Positions 1 to 10,035 of a DNA stretch of 64,000 bases are shown one piece after another; position 1 is the stretch's first letter; each line of letters starts with the position of its first letter. The translations under genes and the position numbers were made by a program. A model generated the notes under the pieces. The model had not been told where the DNA came from. It ran no database searches and saw only the letters and a list, made by a program, of their open reading frames with translations. The DNA comes from Bradyrhizobium sp. ISRA430. GTDB taxonomy: Bacteria; Pseudomonadota; Alphaproteobacteria; Rhizobiales; Xanthobacteraceae. The stretch covers positions 1,240,001 through 1,304,000 of the forward strand of contig NZ_CP094516.1 of assembly GCF_029909975.1 (NCBI RefSeq), written 5' to 3'.

Positions 1-528
1 CGCATTGGCGGTTTCTTCCGCCGTCTGCAGCGCGTCGCGGTTCTGGCCCCAGAAGTCGAGCTGATAGCTCGCGCTCAGCGAGGCCGAATAGTTGACGACC
101 TCGCGGCCGCCAATGGAAAGGCCCGACGCGCTCGAGCCGGACGTGCGTGAGTAGGTTTCCGATCCGGTGCCCGACACGCTCGGCAGCAGCGCCGCGCCGG
201 CCTGCCGCGCCTGGGCATCGGCCTCGACGATTCGCGACACCGCGGCCGCGATGTCGAGATTGACCGTCTGCGCCTCTTCCATAAGCTGCGTCAGTTCCGT
301 GGAGCGGAAGCCACGCCACCAATCCAGCGTCGGCGGCGCGTCGGGCTTGCCGGCATATTTATATTTTGCGGGCACATCGAGCGCGGGATCGGGCAGATCC
401 TGCGTCAGCACGCAAGCACCCGAGCCTGCTGCAAGACACATCACCGCGAGCCAGCGCGCCGCACGCAGCGCCCGGGAAGCCGAACCAAGGGATCGCCACA
501 TGGCGACCGCCGGGACTTCCTCTGTCAC
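1..528 (-). CDS. RND efflux outer-membrane lipoprotein, NodT/OprM family (3' part outside window)
   Basis: This is the N-terminal 176 codons of an outer-membrane efflux channel protein. The reading frame has a basic start, a hydrophobic stretch (RWLAVMCLAAGSGAC) ending in a lipobox-like cysteine, then the conserved DWWRGFRSTELTQLMEEA segment and a helix ending in QLDFWGQNRDAL, both characteristic of NodT/OprM channels that pair with RND pumps. I chose the GTG at 528 because AGGGGG lies about 5 nt upstream. The internal ATG at 501 has only a distant purine tract. The remainder, and any pump genes, lie beyond the left edge. Family assignment is firm; the exported substrate cannot be told. Confidence 0.85.
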   Translation of the reverse strand, partial: MTEEVPAVAMWRSLGSASRALRAARWLAVMCLAAGSGACVLTQDLPDPALDVPAKYKYAGKPDAPPTLDWWRGFRSTELTQLMEEAQTVNLDIAAAVSRIVEADAQARQAGAALLPSVSGTGSETYSRTSGSSASGLSIGGREVVNYSASLSASYQLDFWGQNRDALQTAEETANA

Positions 529-1383
529 ATCCACCCCCTGCCGGGCAGATCAAGCCGCCGCCGCGCCATCGGAATAGCCGATTCGCGGCGGGACAGTCGG
601 GGGCCTTTGTCTAACTCGCTCACAACGGTGATGCTTTCCTGGAACCTTAATTCCATACTACCCGGGTGCGGAACCGCGGGACAGTCCCGCAACAGCGAAA
701 CGCACACTTGTGAGGCGCGATCTCCAAACCGCAGAAATGCAAATTGTGCCCATGCCGCAAGGGTTTTTTGTATTTCCGCGACGCCGCACAGCGCCGTCAG
801 CTTACCAAGATTTCATCTGATATTGCCGCCACAACGACACCCTGACGCCGACGTCGGTTTTGCACGCCACCGAAACCCCACAGCGTAGCCGGCCCGACAT
901 CGGGCCTGGAACGCTTTCGCACGCGCATTGCAGTCGTCGGAACAGACATGCCCGGCAATGCGGTGGCCTGGACGCCGTCACGCCGCTATGCCGTGAAGGC
1001 ATATGGCCGCCCGCTGCACGCCCGGCGGCACGCCGTTCGCGATCGCGATCGGCATCACGCTACAACGAGCTCAACGATCCCCGCGATGTTCGCCCATCTG
1101 GGCGTCGAGACCGTCGAGGTGCATGCGCTTCGCCGTGCCCGCCGCTCGCGCGTTTCAAATGGCGCGACTTGCCCACTCTTGAAACCGGCTCCAACGCAAG
1201 GGCGGACGCCTGGTCCCATGATGGAATGTCGCTGGCAGCATCGCCACGAAACCATCTTGGCGGCCGACAAAACACCCGCCTATATTGTCCGCCGCTGACC
1301 GTTTGGGGGGCGCGCTTGGGTCCAGCGACAGAAGCCGGGATGGGGCGCGCCTGGCTCGCGGTCAGCCTGAACCAGTTCAGGTG
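529..1383. other. long intergenic region upstream of cfa, no gene supported
   Basis: About 855 bp separates the divergent efflux gene and cfa. Open frames exist on both strands, but they overlap one another, lack good ribosome binding sites and show no recognisable domain. Part of it (about 1030-1280) has a codon-like texture and could be a decayed gene, but I cannot name it. I see no EcfG-type promoter here. Confidence 0.4.
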
Positions 1384-2625
1384 ATGGATCCGCCGATGCC
1401 GAACGCCATCTCGGTGACCCCCGACAATGTGGAGACGGTGCTTGCCGACCTGCCGCGCATCGTTCGCCTCGCGCTGGCTTTCGGCTCGCGCCTGAGGCGC
1501 GGCACACTCGACGTCATTCTGCCGGATGGCCGTGTGATCCGGCTCGGCGGCCTGGAGGCCGGCCCGAATGCAACTATGCGGCTGCATAATTTCGGCTTCG
1601 CTTCGCGGCTGATCAATGGCGGCGACATCGGAATCGCGGAAGCCTATCTCGCCGGTGACTGGGACACGCCGGACCTCACCCAATTCCTCCTGGTGTTCTG
1701 CGTCAACCACGACCTGATCCGGACCATGCTGCGCGACAAGCCGCTGATCCGGTTCGTCCAGGTGGTCCGGCACTGGTTCAACCGCAATACCCGCCGCCAG
1801 GCGCGGCGCAACATCCACGCCCATTACGACATCGGCAACGCATTCTATTCGGCTTGGCTCGATCCGAGCATGACCTACTCCTCGGCGTTGTTCGAGGAGA
1901 GCACGGCCGATCTTACGGCCGCGCAAACCAACAAGTACCGCAGGCTCGCCGAAGCGCTCGATCTCCGCCCTGGCCAGAAGCTGCTCGAGATCGGTTGCGG
2001 TTGGGGCGGCTTCGCCGAGTTTGCCGCGAAAACCTTTGGCGCGCGCGTGGTCGGGTTGACCATCTCGACCGAGCAGCGCGACTTTGCGCAGAAGCGAATT
2101 CACGAAGCAGGCCTGTCCGAGAAAGTCGAGATCCGTCTGCAGGATTATCGCGACGAGCGCGACCGCTACGACCGGATCGCCTCGATCGAGATGATCGAGG
2201 CCGTCGGCGAGCAGTTCTGGCCCAAATATTTCGCGCAGGTGCGTGATCGGCTGCTGCCAGGCGGCCTCGCCGGGATCCAGGCCATCACCATCCAGGACAA
2301 GTTGTTCCAGAGCTACCGGCGCGAGGTCGACTTCATCCAGCGCTACGTGTTTCCGGGCGGCATGCTGCCCTCGCCCGCCGTGCTCAAGTCGCTTGGGGAC
2401 CGGTTCGGCGTTCCTGTCATCCGCGAGCGCATCTTCGGGCAAGATTATGCCAAGACACTTGCCACCTGGCGAAATAACTTCCGCTCGGCATGGCCACACC
2501 TCGCCCCGCTCGGCTTCGACGACCGGTTCCGGCGGCTATGGGAGTACTATCTCTCTTATTGCGAGGCCGGCTTCCTGTCCGGGAATATCGACGTCCGGCA
2601 GGTCATCTTCGCAAAGCAGCAATGA
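1384..2625 (+). CDS. cfa: cyclopropane-fatty-acyl-phospholipid synthase
   Basis: This enzyme transfers a methylene group from S-adenosylmethionine to cis double bonds of membrane phospholipid acyl chains, at the inner face of the cytoplasmic membrane. The 413-residue product has an N-terminal lipid-binding region, the YDIGNAFYSAWLD segment near residue 147 and the SAM-binding LEIGCGWGG motif near residue 200, followed by the conserved SIEMIEAVGEQFW region. Length is normal for the family. The frame is open 99 nt further upstream, but I start at the ATG at 1384; ATG 1396 is an alternative. It is followed 75 nt later by cysK. Cfa usually marks acid or stationary-phase membrane adaptation. Confidence 0.9.
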   Translation: MDPPMPNAISVTPDNVETVLADLPRIVRLALAFGSRLRRGTLDVILPDGRVIRLGGLEAGPNATMRLHNFGFASRLINGGDIGIAEAYLAGDWDTPDLTQFLLVFCVNHDLIRTMLRDKPLIRFVQVVRHWFNRNTRRQARRNIHAHYDIGNAFYSAWLDPSMTYSSALFEESTADLTAAQTNKYRRLAEALDLRPGQKLLEIGCGWGGFAEFAAKTFGARVVGLTISTEQRDFAQKRIHEAGLSEKVEIRLQDYRDERDRYDRIASIEMIEAVGEQFWPKYFAQVRDRLLPGGLAGIQAITIQDKLFQSYRREVDFIQRYVFPGGMLPSPAVLKSLGDRFGVPVIRERIFGQDYAKTLATWRNNFRSAWPHLAPLGFDDRFRRLWEYYLSYCEAGFLSGNIDVRQVIFAKQQ

Positions 2626-2700
2626 CAGTTCGAAGCCTCGGCTTGTATGCCCGGCAACCCTCCTTTAGGGTCGACCCCGAATTGCGAAACCGACCGGTAA

Positions 2701-3744
2701 ATGCCTGACATGACCATTCGAAATGACGTTGTCGAAGCCATCGGCAACACCCCGCTCATCAAGCTCAAGCAAGCCTCGGAATTGACCGGCTGCACCATCC
2801 TGGGCAAGGCTGAGTTCATGAATCCGGGCCAGTCGGTCAAGGACCGCGCCGGCAAATGGATGATTCTGGAGGCGGAGAAGCGCGGCGATTTGCGGCCCGG
2901 CGGTCTCGTTGTGGAAGCGACCGCCGGCAACACCGGCATCGGTCTTGCCGTCGTCGCTAGCGCCCGCGGCTATCGCACGTTGATCGTGATCCCGGAGACG
3001 CAGAGCCAGGAGAAGAAGGATTTCCTGAAGCTGTGCGGCGCCGAGTTGATCGAAGTGCCGGCGCTGCCCTATGCCAATCCCAACAACTACCAGCATGTCG
3101 GCCGCCGCCTAGCCGACGAATTGCGCAAGCAGGAGCCGAACGGCGTCCTGTTCGCCGACCAATGGAACAACCTCGACAACGCCAAGGCGCATTACGAATC
3201 CACGGGGCCGGAGATCTGGGAGCAGACCGGCGGCAAGGTCGACGGCTTCGTCTGCTCGGTCGGCAGCGGCGGCACGCTTGCCGGCGTTAGCCGCTATCTC
3301 AAGGAGAAGAACAAGAGCGTCAGGATCGCCTGCGCCGATCCGCATGGCGCCGGCATGTACGAGTATTTCAGGACCGGCGAAGCCAAGGCCACGTCGGGCG
3401 GCTCGATCACCGAGGGGATCGGCCTCAACCGCGCGACCGCGATCGTCGAGACCGCGAAGGTCGATGATTCCTATCTCATTCCCGACGCCGAAGCCGTCAG
3501 CGTGATCTACGAGCTGCTCCAGCACGAAGGCCTGTGCCTCGGCGGCTCGACCGGCATCAACATCGTCGGCGCGATGCACCTCGCCAAGCAGCTCGGACCG
3601 GGCAAGACGATCGTCACCGTGCTCTGCGATTCCGGCAGCCGCTACCAGTCAAAACTGTTCAATGCCGACTTCATGCGCGCCAAGAACTTGCCGGTGCCGG
3701 AGTGGCTGGAGAAGCGCAGCAACATCAAGCCGCCGTTCGTCTAA
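2701..3744 (+). CDS. cysK: cysteine synthase A (O-acetylserine sulfhydrylase)
   Basis: This PLP enzyme makes L-cysteine from O-acetylserine and sulfide in the cytoplasm. In the 347-residue product, SVKDRAG carries the PLP lysine (K47), TAGNTG is the substrate-binding loop near residue 75 and GSGGT the phosphate-binding loop near residue 185. A second possible start is the ATG at 2710; neither has a strong ribosome binding site. The C-terminus is somewhat longer than in enteric CysK. A small hairpin (ACCCT/AGGGT near 2658) precedes the gene, but I recognise no riboswitch. The gene converges on aapP across an inverted repeat. Confidence 0.92.
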   Translation: MPDMTIRNDVVEAIGNTPLIKLKQASELTGCTILGKAEFMNPGQSVKDRAGKWMILEAEKRGDLRPGGLVVEATAGNTGIGLAVVASARGYRTLIVIPETQSQEKKDFLKLCGAELIEVPALPYANPNNYQHVGRRLADELRKQEPNGVLFADQWNNLDNAKAHYESTGPEIWEQTGGKVDGFVCSVGSGGTLAGVSRYLKEKNKSVRIACADPHGAGMYEYFRTGEAKATSGGSITEGIGLNRATAIVETAKVDDSYLIPDAEAVSVIYELLQHEGLCLGGSTGINIVGAMHLAKQLGPGKTIVTVLCDSGSRYQSKLFNADFMRAKNLPVPEWLEKRSNIKPPFV

Positions 3745-3761
3745 GTGGGCGAATGGTGAGT

Positions 3762-3813
3762 GGCGAATAGCGAATGGATCATCCAATTCGCTACCGGCCA
3801 TTCGCTATTCGCC
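3762..3813. repeat. perfect 16-bp inverted repeat between convergent cysK and aapP
   Basis: GGCGAATAGCGAATGG at 3762-3777 is exactly complementary to 3798-3813, with a 20-nt loop. The surrounding bases carry further copies of the GCGAATGG word. It sits between two convergent genes and the right arm reaches the last base of the aapP stop codon, so it may act as a bidirectional terminator. There is no U tract. Confidence 0.7.
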
Positions 3814-4553
3814 TAACGCAGGATCTGGCTCAAAAACAGCTTCGAGCGCGCGTGCTGCGGGTGGGCGAAGAACTCGCCGGGCGTGTTGGCCTCGATGATC
3901 TGGCCGGCATCCATGAACACCACGCGGTTGGCGACTTCCTTCGCAAAGCCCATCTCGTGAGTGACGACCAGCATGGTCATGCCCTCCTTGGCGAGGTCGA
4001 CCATGGTGTCGAGCACCTCCTTGACCATTTCGGGGTCGAGCGCCGAGGTCGGCTCGTCGAACAGCATCACCTTCGGATTCATTGTCAGCGCCCGCGCGAT
4101 CGCGACGCGCTGCTGTTGGCCGCCGGACATCTGCCCCGGAAACTTGTTGGCCTGGTGCGGGATCTTGACCCGCTCCAGAAATCTCATCGCGGTGGCCTCG
4201 GCGTCCTTCTTGGGAATGTTGCGGACCCAGATCGGCGCCAGCGTGCAATTGTCCAGCACGGTCAGATGCGGGAATAGATTAAAACTCTGGAACACCATGC
4301 CGACCTCGCGGCGCACCGCATCGATGTGCTTGAGGTTTGGCCCGAGTTCGATGCCGTCGACGACGATCTCGCCCTCCTGGAATTCCTCGAGCGCATTGAT
4401 GCAGCGGATCAGCGTCGACTTGCCCGAGCCGGAAGGGCCGCAGATCACGATGCGCTCGCCCTTCTCGACCTCGAGGTCGATGTCGCGCAGCACGTGAAAG
4501 TCGCCGTACCACTTGTTGAGACCGGAAATCTTGACGATCTGGTTGTCTGACAT
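3813..4553 (-). CDS. aapP: general L-amino acid ABC transporter ATP-binding protein
   Basis: This is the ATPase of the rhizobial Aap uptake system. The 246-residue product shows Walker [10 protein letters not shown] (residues 39-47), signature SGGQQQ (143-148) and Walker B VMLFDE followed by the polar-uptake hallmark [11 protein letters not shown] start at the ATG at 4553, which is 11 nt after the aapM stop; the frame is open upstream but only inside aapM. It is the last gene of aapJQMP. AapP is expected to dimerise under AapQ/AapM at the inner membrane. Confidence 0.94.
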   Translation of the reverse strand: MSDNQIVKISGLNKWYGDFHVLRDIDLEVEKGERIVICGPSGSGKSTLIRCINALEEFQEGEIVVDGIELGPNLKHIDAVRREVGMVFQSFNLFPHLTVLDNCTLAPIWVRNIPKKDAEATAMRFLERVKIPHQANKFPGQMSGGQQQRVAIARALTMNPKVMLFDEPTSALDPEMVKEVLDTMVDLAKEGMTMLVVTHEMGFAKEVANRVVFMDAGQIIEANTPGEFFAHPQHARSKLFLSQILR

Positions 4554-4564
4554 GGTGAACTCGA

Positions 4565-6085
4565 TCAGTTGCGACGGTGGGCGTTGAGACGGTGCTCGAC
4601 GAAGAGCGAGTAGCGCGACATTCCAAAGCAGAACATGAAATAGATGATCCCGGTGAAGGCAAAGCCCGTGAACGCAGTGGATGGCGTGGACCATTTCGGA
4701 TCCGAGAACGATGCGCGCAACGAGCCCAAAAGGTCAAACAGTGCCACGATCGAGACCAGCGAGGTATCCTTGAACAGCGAGATGAAGCTGTTGACGAGGT
4801 TCGGTATGACGTGGCGCAGCGCCTGCGGCAGCACGATCAATGAGGTTGTCTTCCACCAGGATAGCCCCAACGCCGCCGCGGCCTCCCCCTGTCCGCGTGG
4901 TATCGCGGCGAGCCCGCCACGGACGTTCTCGGCCTGATACGCGCCCGTGAACAGCGCAATGCCGATCAGCGCGCGCACGAGGCCGTCGACCGTGAAATTG
5001 CCAGGCAGGAACAGCGGCAGCATGTAGGTGGCGAAGAACAGTACGGTGATCAGCGGCACACCGCGCCAGAACTCGATGAAGGTGATCGAAAATATCCGGA
5101 TCAGCGGAATGGTTGAGCGGCGGCCAAGAGCCAGCGCGATGCCAATCGGCAACGAGGTGACGATTCCGGTCACGGAGACGACCAGCGTCACCAGAAGACC
5201 GCCCCACAAATTTGTCTGCACGATTGGCAGTCCGCCGTGGTCGAGCCCCATCAGCTTGATCACCGCGGCAATGCCGATGAAGGTGGCGATGCTCGCTGCC
5301 AGGGCGCGCCAACCGGTGCGAATGCCGCCGCCCAGGAAGAAGGCGATCAGGGAGACGACCGCTGTGGTGATGGCGAAATCGACCCACACCGAGCGGCCCG
5401 TCTCCTGGATCTGATCGCGAAGCCAGGTCAGCGGGAAGATCAGCCAATAGATCGCGGTACCGACCAGCATGACGAGGTGGCCGACAGCCCAAAGGAGCGG
5501 TGCGATCGCCGAGTTCTTGCTGAGACCGAGCAGGACCTGTCCGGCGCCGATGATGCTGTCGTCGAACAATTGCAGCAGGCCGGCTGTCCAACTGAGACCG
5601 AAGCCGGTAATGCCGCCGCCATGCAGCAGGAAGAATGCGATCACCGGCAAGGCGAAGAAGAACAGGCCTGCGTTCAGCCCCTTGGCCGGCAGGCGCGGAA
5701 CGAGCAGCGGCAATAGCAGGATCACCGCCAGGATGAGTGCGAGGTTGACCCGCCAACGCTCGGCCTCCGGATAGAAACCGTAGATCAGTTGCGGGAGCTT
5801 TGCCTGAATGTAGGGCCAGCAGGCTCCAACCGCAAACCCGACATTCTCGGTCAGGCAGGCCGTCCGGTCGTTGCCGGTCCAGACTGCGTCAACCATCAGG
5901 AACTTGACGGAGGGAACGATGGTGAACCAGAGCAGCAAGCCGCCCACTATCGTGAGCAGAATGTTGGTCGGCGAATTGAACAGACGGGTGCGTATCAGGC
6001 CGATGAAACCGGTGGTCTTCACCGGCGCCGGACGCTCGGCGACCAAGTCGTGACGGACGAAGGAGGACGAGGCGATATCGCTCAT
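4565..6085 (-). CDS. aapM: general L-amino acid ABC transporter permease AapM
   Basis: This is one of two permeases of the Aap system. The 506-residue protein has several N-terminal hydrophobic segments and a C-terminal polar amino-acid-type permease domain with the EAA loop ([14 protein letters not shown]). The start ATG at 6085 overlaps the aapQ stop codon by 4 nt (ATGA), indicating translational coupling. Its length, longer than glutamine-type permeases, fits AapM/BztC proteins with an extended N-terminal half. Broad L-amino-acid import and glutamate exchange are known for the rhizobial family. Confidence 0.93.
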   Translation of the reverse strand: MSDIASSSFVRHDLVAERPAPVKTTGFIGLIRTRLFNSPTNILLTIVGGLLLWFTIVPSVKFLMVDAVWTGNDRTACLTENVGFAVGACWPYIQAKLPQLIYGFYPEAERWRVNLALILAVILLLPLLVPRLPAKGLNAGLFFFALPVIAFFLLHGGGITGFGLSWTAGLLQLFDDSIIGAGQVLLGLSKNSAIAPLLWAVGHLVMLVGTAIYWLIFPLTWLRDQIQETGRSVWVDFAITTAVVSLIAFFLGGGIRTGWRALAASIATFIGIAAVIKLMGLDHGGLPIVQTNLWGGLLVTLVVSVTGIVTSLPIGIALALGRRSTIPLIRIFSITFIEFWRGVPLITVLFFATYMLPLFLPGNFTVDGLVRALIGIALFTGAYQAENVRGGLAAIPRGQGEAAAALGLSWWKTTSLIVLPQALRHVIPNLVNSFISLFKDTSLVSIVALFDLLGSLRASFSDPKWSTPSTAFTGFAFTGIIYFMFCFGMSRYSLFVEHRLNAHRRN

Positions 6086-7287
6086 GCGCCCAGGCTCCGG
6101 CTGATGCGCCAACCGTAGATGCTCATGACGGCGCTGGTGATGAGCGAGATCAACAGATATACGCCCATCGTCATGGCAATGATCTCGATCGCTTGCCCGG
6201 TCTGGCTCAGCGACGTGCCGGCAAACACGGAAACCAGATCAGGATAGCCGATCGCGACCGCCAGCGAGGAATTTTTGGTGAGGTTGAGGTACTGGTTGGT
6301 CAGCGGCGGGACGATGACGCGCATCGCCTGCGGCACGACAATCAGCCGGAGCGTGTTGCCGCGGCTCAGGCCCAGCGAGGATCCCGCCTCCATCTGCCCC
6401 TTGTGGACGGACAGGATGCCGGCACGCACGATTTCGGCGATGAAGGCGGCGGTATAGGTCGACAAGGCCACCGTCAGCGCCACGAACTCCGGGATGATCC
6501 GCGAGCCGCCGGCGAAATTGAAGCCCTTGAGCTGCGGCAGCTCGAAGGTGAAGGGCAGGCCGAACACCAGCATTGAGACGAGCGGGAGCCCGAACAGGAG
6601 GCCGAGCACGTAGGGCCAGACGACGATCATCCTGCCGTACCGAAACAGCGCGCGCCGCGCATAGACCCTCAACACAAGCGAGGCAATGATGCCGAATGCG
6701 AGTGTCGTCAAAAACGGCTCGAGTCCGGATTCGCCGATCGGGCGGGGAATAACCAGCCCGCGGTTGCTGATGAAGGCGATGCCGAGGAGGGAAATGCTCT
6801 GCCGCGGATTTGGCAAGGCGGCAAGCACCGCCAGGTACCAGAACAGGATCTGGAACAGGAGCGGCAGGTTACGGATGACCTCGACATAGATCCCGCCGAC
6901 GCGCGACAGCAGCCAACTGGGCGAAAGCCGGCACAGCGCAACGATAAAACCGATCACGGTGGCGAAGACAATGCCCACCACCGAGACCACGAGCGTGTTC
7001 AGAAGCCCGACCACGAACACCCGCAGGAACGTGTCCGAGCCCGTATAGGAGATCAGGGTCTGATTGACGTCGAAGCCCGCATTGTTCCTGAGGAAGCCGA
7101 ATCCCGCGGCAATGTGCTGGTTTTCCAGGTTGGCACGGGCATTGGAGATGATCTCATAGCCGATCCAGCCCAGCACCGCCGCGAAGGCAAACTGGACGGC
7201 AACGCCGTTCCAGCCGGCCTTGCCGCCAAGCACGCGCCTGATCTTCAGCGCGATTTGCAGCGGCGGTTTACGGGGCTCGGTGTTCAT
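6082..7287 (-). CDS. aapQ: general L-amino acid ABC transporter permease AapQ
   Basis: This is the first permease of the Aap system, 401 residues, with multiple membrane segments and the EAA loop (MEAGSSLGLSRGNTL) before the last helices. It lies 25 nt downstream of aapJ and overlaps aapM by 4 nt. AapQ is expected to form the heteromeric channel with AapM. Confidence 0.93.
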   Translation of the reverse strand: MNTEPRKPPLQIALKIRRVLGGKAGWNGVAVQFAFAAVLGWIGYEIISNARANLENQHIAAGFGFLRNNAGFDVNQTLISYTGSDTFLRVFVVGLLNTLVVSVVGIVFATVIGFIVALCRLSPSWLLSRVGGIYVEVIRNLPLLFQILFWYLAVLAALPNPRQSISLLGIAFISNRGLVIPRPIGESGLEPFLTTLAFGIIASLVLRVYARRALFRYGRMIVVWPYVLGLLFGLPLVSMLVFGLPFTFELPQLKGFNFAGGSRIIPEFVALTVALSTYTAAFIAEIVRAGILSVHKGQMEAGSSLGLSRGNTLRLIVVPQAMRVIVPPLTNQYLNLTKNSSLAVAIGYPDLVSVFAGTSLSQTGQAIEIIAMTMGVYLLISLITSAVMSIYGWRISRSLGA

Positions 7288-7312
7288 CGCCGCAGCCGCG
7301 GATCAGGCGGGA

Positions 7313-8329
7313 TCAGCGGATTGGCGGAGCGTACTGGAGACCGCCCTTATTCCAGAGATTGTTGAGGCCGCGATTGATGCCGAGCGGCGAGCCGGAGCCG
7401 ACGTTGCGGTCGAAGACCTCGCCGTAGTTGCCGACGGCTTTCACGATCCGCACCACCCAGTCCTTGGTCAGGCCGAGCTGTTCGCCGAAATTGCCGTCGG
7501 TGCCGAGGACGCGTTTCATCTCCGGGTTTTCCATTTTTGCCTTCTCGTCGACGTTCTTCGAGGTCACGCCGAGCTCTTCGGCCGTGATCATGGCGAACAG
7601 CGTCCATTTCACGATGTCGAACCACTGGTCGTCGCCGTGGCGCACCATCGGCCCGAGCGGCTCCTTCGAAATGATTTCCGGGAGCACCATATGGTCGGCG
7701 GGATTGGCGAGTTTCAGACGATTGGCGTACAGGCCCGACTGGTCCGTGGTGAAGACGTCGCAACGGCCGGCTTCATAGGCCTTGACGGTTTCGTCGTTGG
7801 TACCAAACGCGATCACCTCGTACTTCATGTTGTTGGCCCTGAAGTAGTCGGCGAGGTTCTGTTCGGTTGTGGTGCCGGTCTGCACGCAGACCGAGGCGCT
7901 GTTGAGCTCGAGCGCGGAGTTCACCTTGAGAGACTTCTTCACCATGAAGCCCTGCCCGTCATAGTAGGTCACGCCGGTGAAATTGGCGCCGAGCGAGGTG
8001 TCGCGCGAGATGGTCCAGGTCGTGTTGCGTGACAGCACGTCGATTTCGCCGGATTGCAGTGCCGTGAAGCGATCCTTGGCGGAGGTCGGCACGTATTTGA
8101 CCTTGGACGGATCGTTGAAGATGGCGGCCGCGATGGCGCGGCAGACGTCGACGTCGAGGCCGGTCCAGTTGCCCTTGTCGTCCGGCGACGAAAAACCCGG
8201 CAGGCCCTGGCTCACGCCGCAGGACAGCACACCCCGGTCCTTGACGGTCTTGAGCGTCTGTGCGTCGGCAGCCTGGGCCGTCAGGCCTGCGGCGAGAGCA
8301 AGAGTGAGAGCCAAAGTTACGCGTTTCAT
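7313..8329 (-). CDS. aapJ: general L-amino acid periplasmic binding protein
   Basis: This is the solute-binding component of the Aap transporter. The 338-residue precursor has a classic Sec signal (MKRVTLALTLALAAGLTAQA, cleavage likely after ADA) and the SBP family 3 fold: GVLSCGVSQGLPGFSSPDD near the mature N-terminus, then the GLDVDVCRAIAAAIF and TWTISRD segments. It is first in the aapJQMP operon and is separated from divergent metC by about 380 bp that must hold both promoters. Regulation by nitrogen status is usual for aap genes, but I see no sigma-54 motif here. Confidence 0.94.
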   Translation of the reverse strand: MKRVTLALTLALAAGLTAQAADAQTLKTVKDRGVLSCGVSQGLPGFSSPDDKGNWTGLDVDVCRAIAAAIFNDPSKVKYVPTSAKDRFTALQSGEIDVLSRNTTWTISRDTSLGANFTGVTYYDGQGFMVKKSLKVNSALELNSASVCVQTGTTTEQNLADYFRANNMKYEVIAFGTNDETVKAYEAGRCDVFTTDQSGLYANRLKLANPADHMVLPEIISKEPLGPMVRHGDDQWFDIVKWTLFAMITAEELGVTSKNVDEKAKMENPEMKRVLGTDGNFGEQLGLTKDWVVRIVKAVGNYGEVFDRNVGSGSPLGINRGLNNLWNKGGLQYAPPIR

Positions 8330-8708
8330 GGGCTAAAGCCTTTCAAAGTCTTCTCAAGGTCAGGATTATTGTCTCAGGATCGTCTCTGCCAAGGCTGTCC
8401 CTTGCAAGAGTCATGCTGTGAAGCTTTGCCGAACACCCACCCATCCTGGAGGGCCACCCCTCAATCCCCGCAGGCGCCTGCCGTTGTGGCTATGACGCAT
8501 GGTCCGGTCAGGCGATGGATCGAAGGTCGCGGCAGGCCCCTCAACATGCGGCGACTGAATAGCACCTGCGCATCACAGAACGACTGGCGAGCCGGGTCAA
8601 GGGGTTGACGGGACTCTTCTGTATTCTGTTATTAACGATGCGGCCTCCCGCCGGCCCGCGGGCGCCACGCGTGCGTCTTCGCGGAAACGAACTTTTGAAA
8701 GCAGACGC
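8330..8708. other. divergent promoter region aapJ / metC
   Basis: This gene-free interval separates divergent genes. A plausible housekeeping-type promoter for metC is TTGACG near 8606 followed after about 16 nt by TGTTAT. No recognised operator or riboswitch is visible, and no EcfG-type promoter. Confidence 0.4.
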
Positions 8709-9902
8709 ATGGACTCTTCGCAGGGCGGTGCCCCCCTTCAGCAGCATGCCGAGACCCGGCTGGTGACCTCCGGCCGTGACACCAAGGCGCAGAAGGGGTT
8801 CGTCAATCCGCCGGTGGTCCACGGCTCGACCGTACTCTATCCGACCGCCGAGGACCTGCATGCCCATCGTGGCGAGTTCCAGTATGGCCGCCACGGCACC
8901 CCCACCACCCGGGCGCTCCAGGAGACGCTGATGGCGCTGGAGGGGCCGCAATGCGCCGGCGTCGGCATCGCTCCCTCGGGGCTCGCGGCGATCAGCACCA
9001 CCCTGCTCGCCGTGCTGAAGGCCGGCGATCACCTGCTGGTCTGCGACAACGTCTATCGTCCCTCGCGCAATTTCTGCAACGGCCTGCTCGCCCGCTACGG
9101 CGTCGAGACCACGTATTTCGATCCGCTGATCGGCGCGGGAGTCGCCGCGCTGTTCAAGCCCAACACCCGCGCGGTGCTGGTCGAGGCGCCGGGCTCGCAA
9201 TCCTTCGAGATGCCCGACATTCGTGCCATCGCCGACGCCGCCCATGCGCGCGGCGCGCTCGTCATCGACGACAACACCTGGGCGACGCCGCTCTATCACC
9301 GCTCGCTCGAGCAAGGCGTCGACATCAGCATGCAGGCCGCCACCAAATATATCGGCGGTCACTCCGACATCATGTTCGGTACGATCTCCGCCAACGCCGA
9401 GGCCTGGCCGCTTGTCGCAGAGACCATCCGACTGCTCGGCGTCTGCGCCGGCCCGGATGACGTCTTCCTCGCGCTGCGTGGCATGCGCACACTATCGGTG
9501 CGCCTCGCCCAGCACTATCGCTCAGGGCTCGAAATGGCGCGCTGGCTCGCGAGCCGGCCCGAAGTCGCGCGGGTGCTACACCCCGCGCTCGAAACCGATC
9601 CGGGACACGCGATCTGGAAGCGCGACTTCACCGGCGCCTCCGGCCTGTTCAGCATCGTACTGAAGCCCGCGCCGCAAAGAGCGGTCGACGCCATGCTCGA
9701 CACCGTCAAGCTGTTCGGCATGGGCTATTCCTGGGGCGGCTTCGAGAGTCTCGTGATTCCCTTTGACTGCGACAGCTATCGTACGGCCACCAAGTGGTCG
9801 CCGGGCGGACCGACGCTGCGCTTTCACATCGGGCTCGAGAATGTCGACGACCTCAAGGCCGACCTCGATCGCGGCTTTGCTGCCCTCAGGGCGGCAATGT
9901 GA
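8709..9902 (+). CDS. metC: cystathionine beta-lyase (Cys/Met metabolism PLP enzyme)
   Basis: The 397-residue protein belongs to the Cys/Met-metabolism PLP family. The internal aldimine lysine is K213 in AATKYIGGHSD, and the upstream IDDNTWATP holds the PLP-nitrogen-binding aspartate. The first 30 residues (TRLVTSGRDTKAQKGFVNPP) match MetC-type cystathionine beta-lyases, which cleave cystathionine to homocysteine, pyruvate and ammonia. A related gamma-synthase or other lyase activity cannot be excluded from sequence. It stands alone, divergent from aapJ. Confidence 0.87.
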   Translation: MDSSQGGAPLQQHAETRLVTSGRDTKAQKGFVNPPVVHGSTVLYPTAEDLHAHRGEFQYGRHGTPTTRALQETLMALEGPQCAGVGIAPSGLAAISTTLLAVLKAGDHLLVCDNVYRPSRNFCNGLLARYGVETTYFDPLIGAGVAALFKPNTRAVLVEAPGSQSFEMPDIRAIADAAHARGALVIDDNTWATPLYHRSLEQGVDISMQAATKYIGGHSDIMFGTISANAEAWPLVAETIRLLGVCAGPDDVFLALRGMRTLSVRLAQHYRSGLEMARWLASRPEVARVLHPALETDPGHAIWKRDFTGASGLFSIVLKPAPQRAVDAMLDTVKLFGMGYSWGGFESLVIPFDCDSYRTATKWSPGGPTLRFHIGLENVDDLKADLDRGFAALRAAM

Positions 9903-9928
9903 GCCTGCGGACCGGGCATCGCGCCTGC

Positions 9929-9953
9929 GGAACGCGCTGCCGTCGCAAGCGTT
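9929..9953 (+). promoter_or_regulatory. EcfG-type (general stress sigma) promoter for the Na/Pi cotransporter
   Basis: GGAAC at 9929-9933 and CGTT at 9950-9953 are separated by 16 nt, an exact match to the alphaproteobacterial EcfG consensus. Transcription would begin near 9960, giving a leader of about 76 nt before the ATG at 10036. Confidence 0.65.
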
Positions 9954-10035
9954 AATGCCGACGCGCCAAGAAATGTATTGATCCCTGACTGTTTGGCGCT
10001 AGCCTGACCCCTCGACTCCAATCCGGACACGGAGC

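Noticed and set aside
1060..2499. A long minus-strand frame across cfa
   Set aside because: It runs opposite the motif-complete cyclopropane synthase and has arginine/histidine/glutamate-rich shadow composition.
2640..2700. Possible SAM-type riboswitch upstream of cysK
   Set aside because: Only one short hairpin (ACCCT/AGGGT) is present; the conserved pseudoknot elements of SAM-II are not visible.
8678..8692. A 15-nt word (TTCGCGGAAACGAAC) shared by the metC leader and the fbp promoter region (62997-63011)
   Set aside because: A few 15-mer matches are expected by chance in a window this size, and only the fbp copy overlaps a recognisable promoter.
8330..8708. Sigma-54 (NtrC-type) promoter for aapJ
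   Set aside because: No TGGCAC-N5-TTGC match is visible on either strand.
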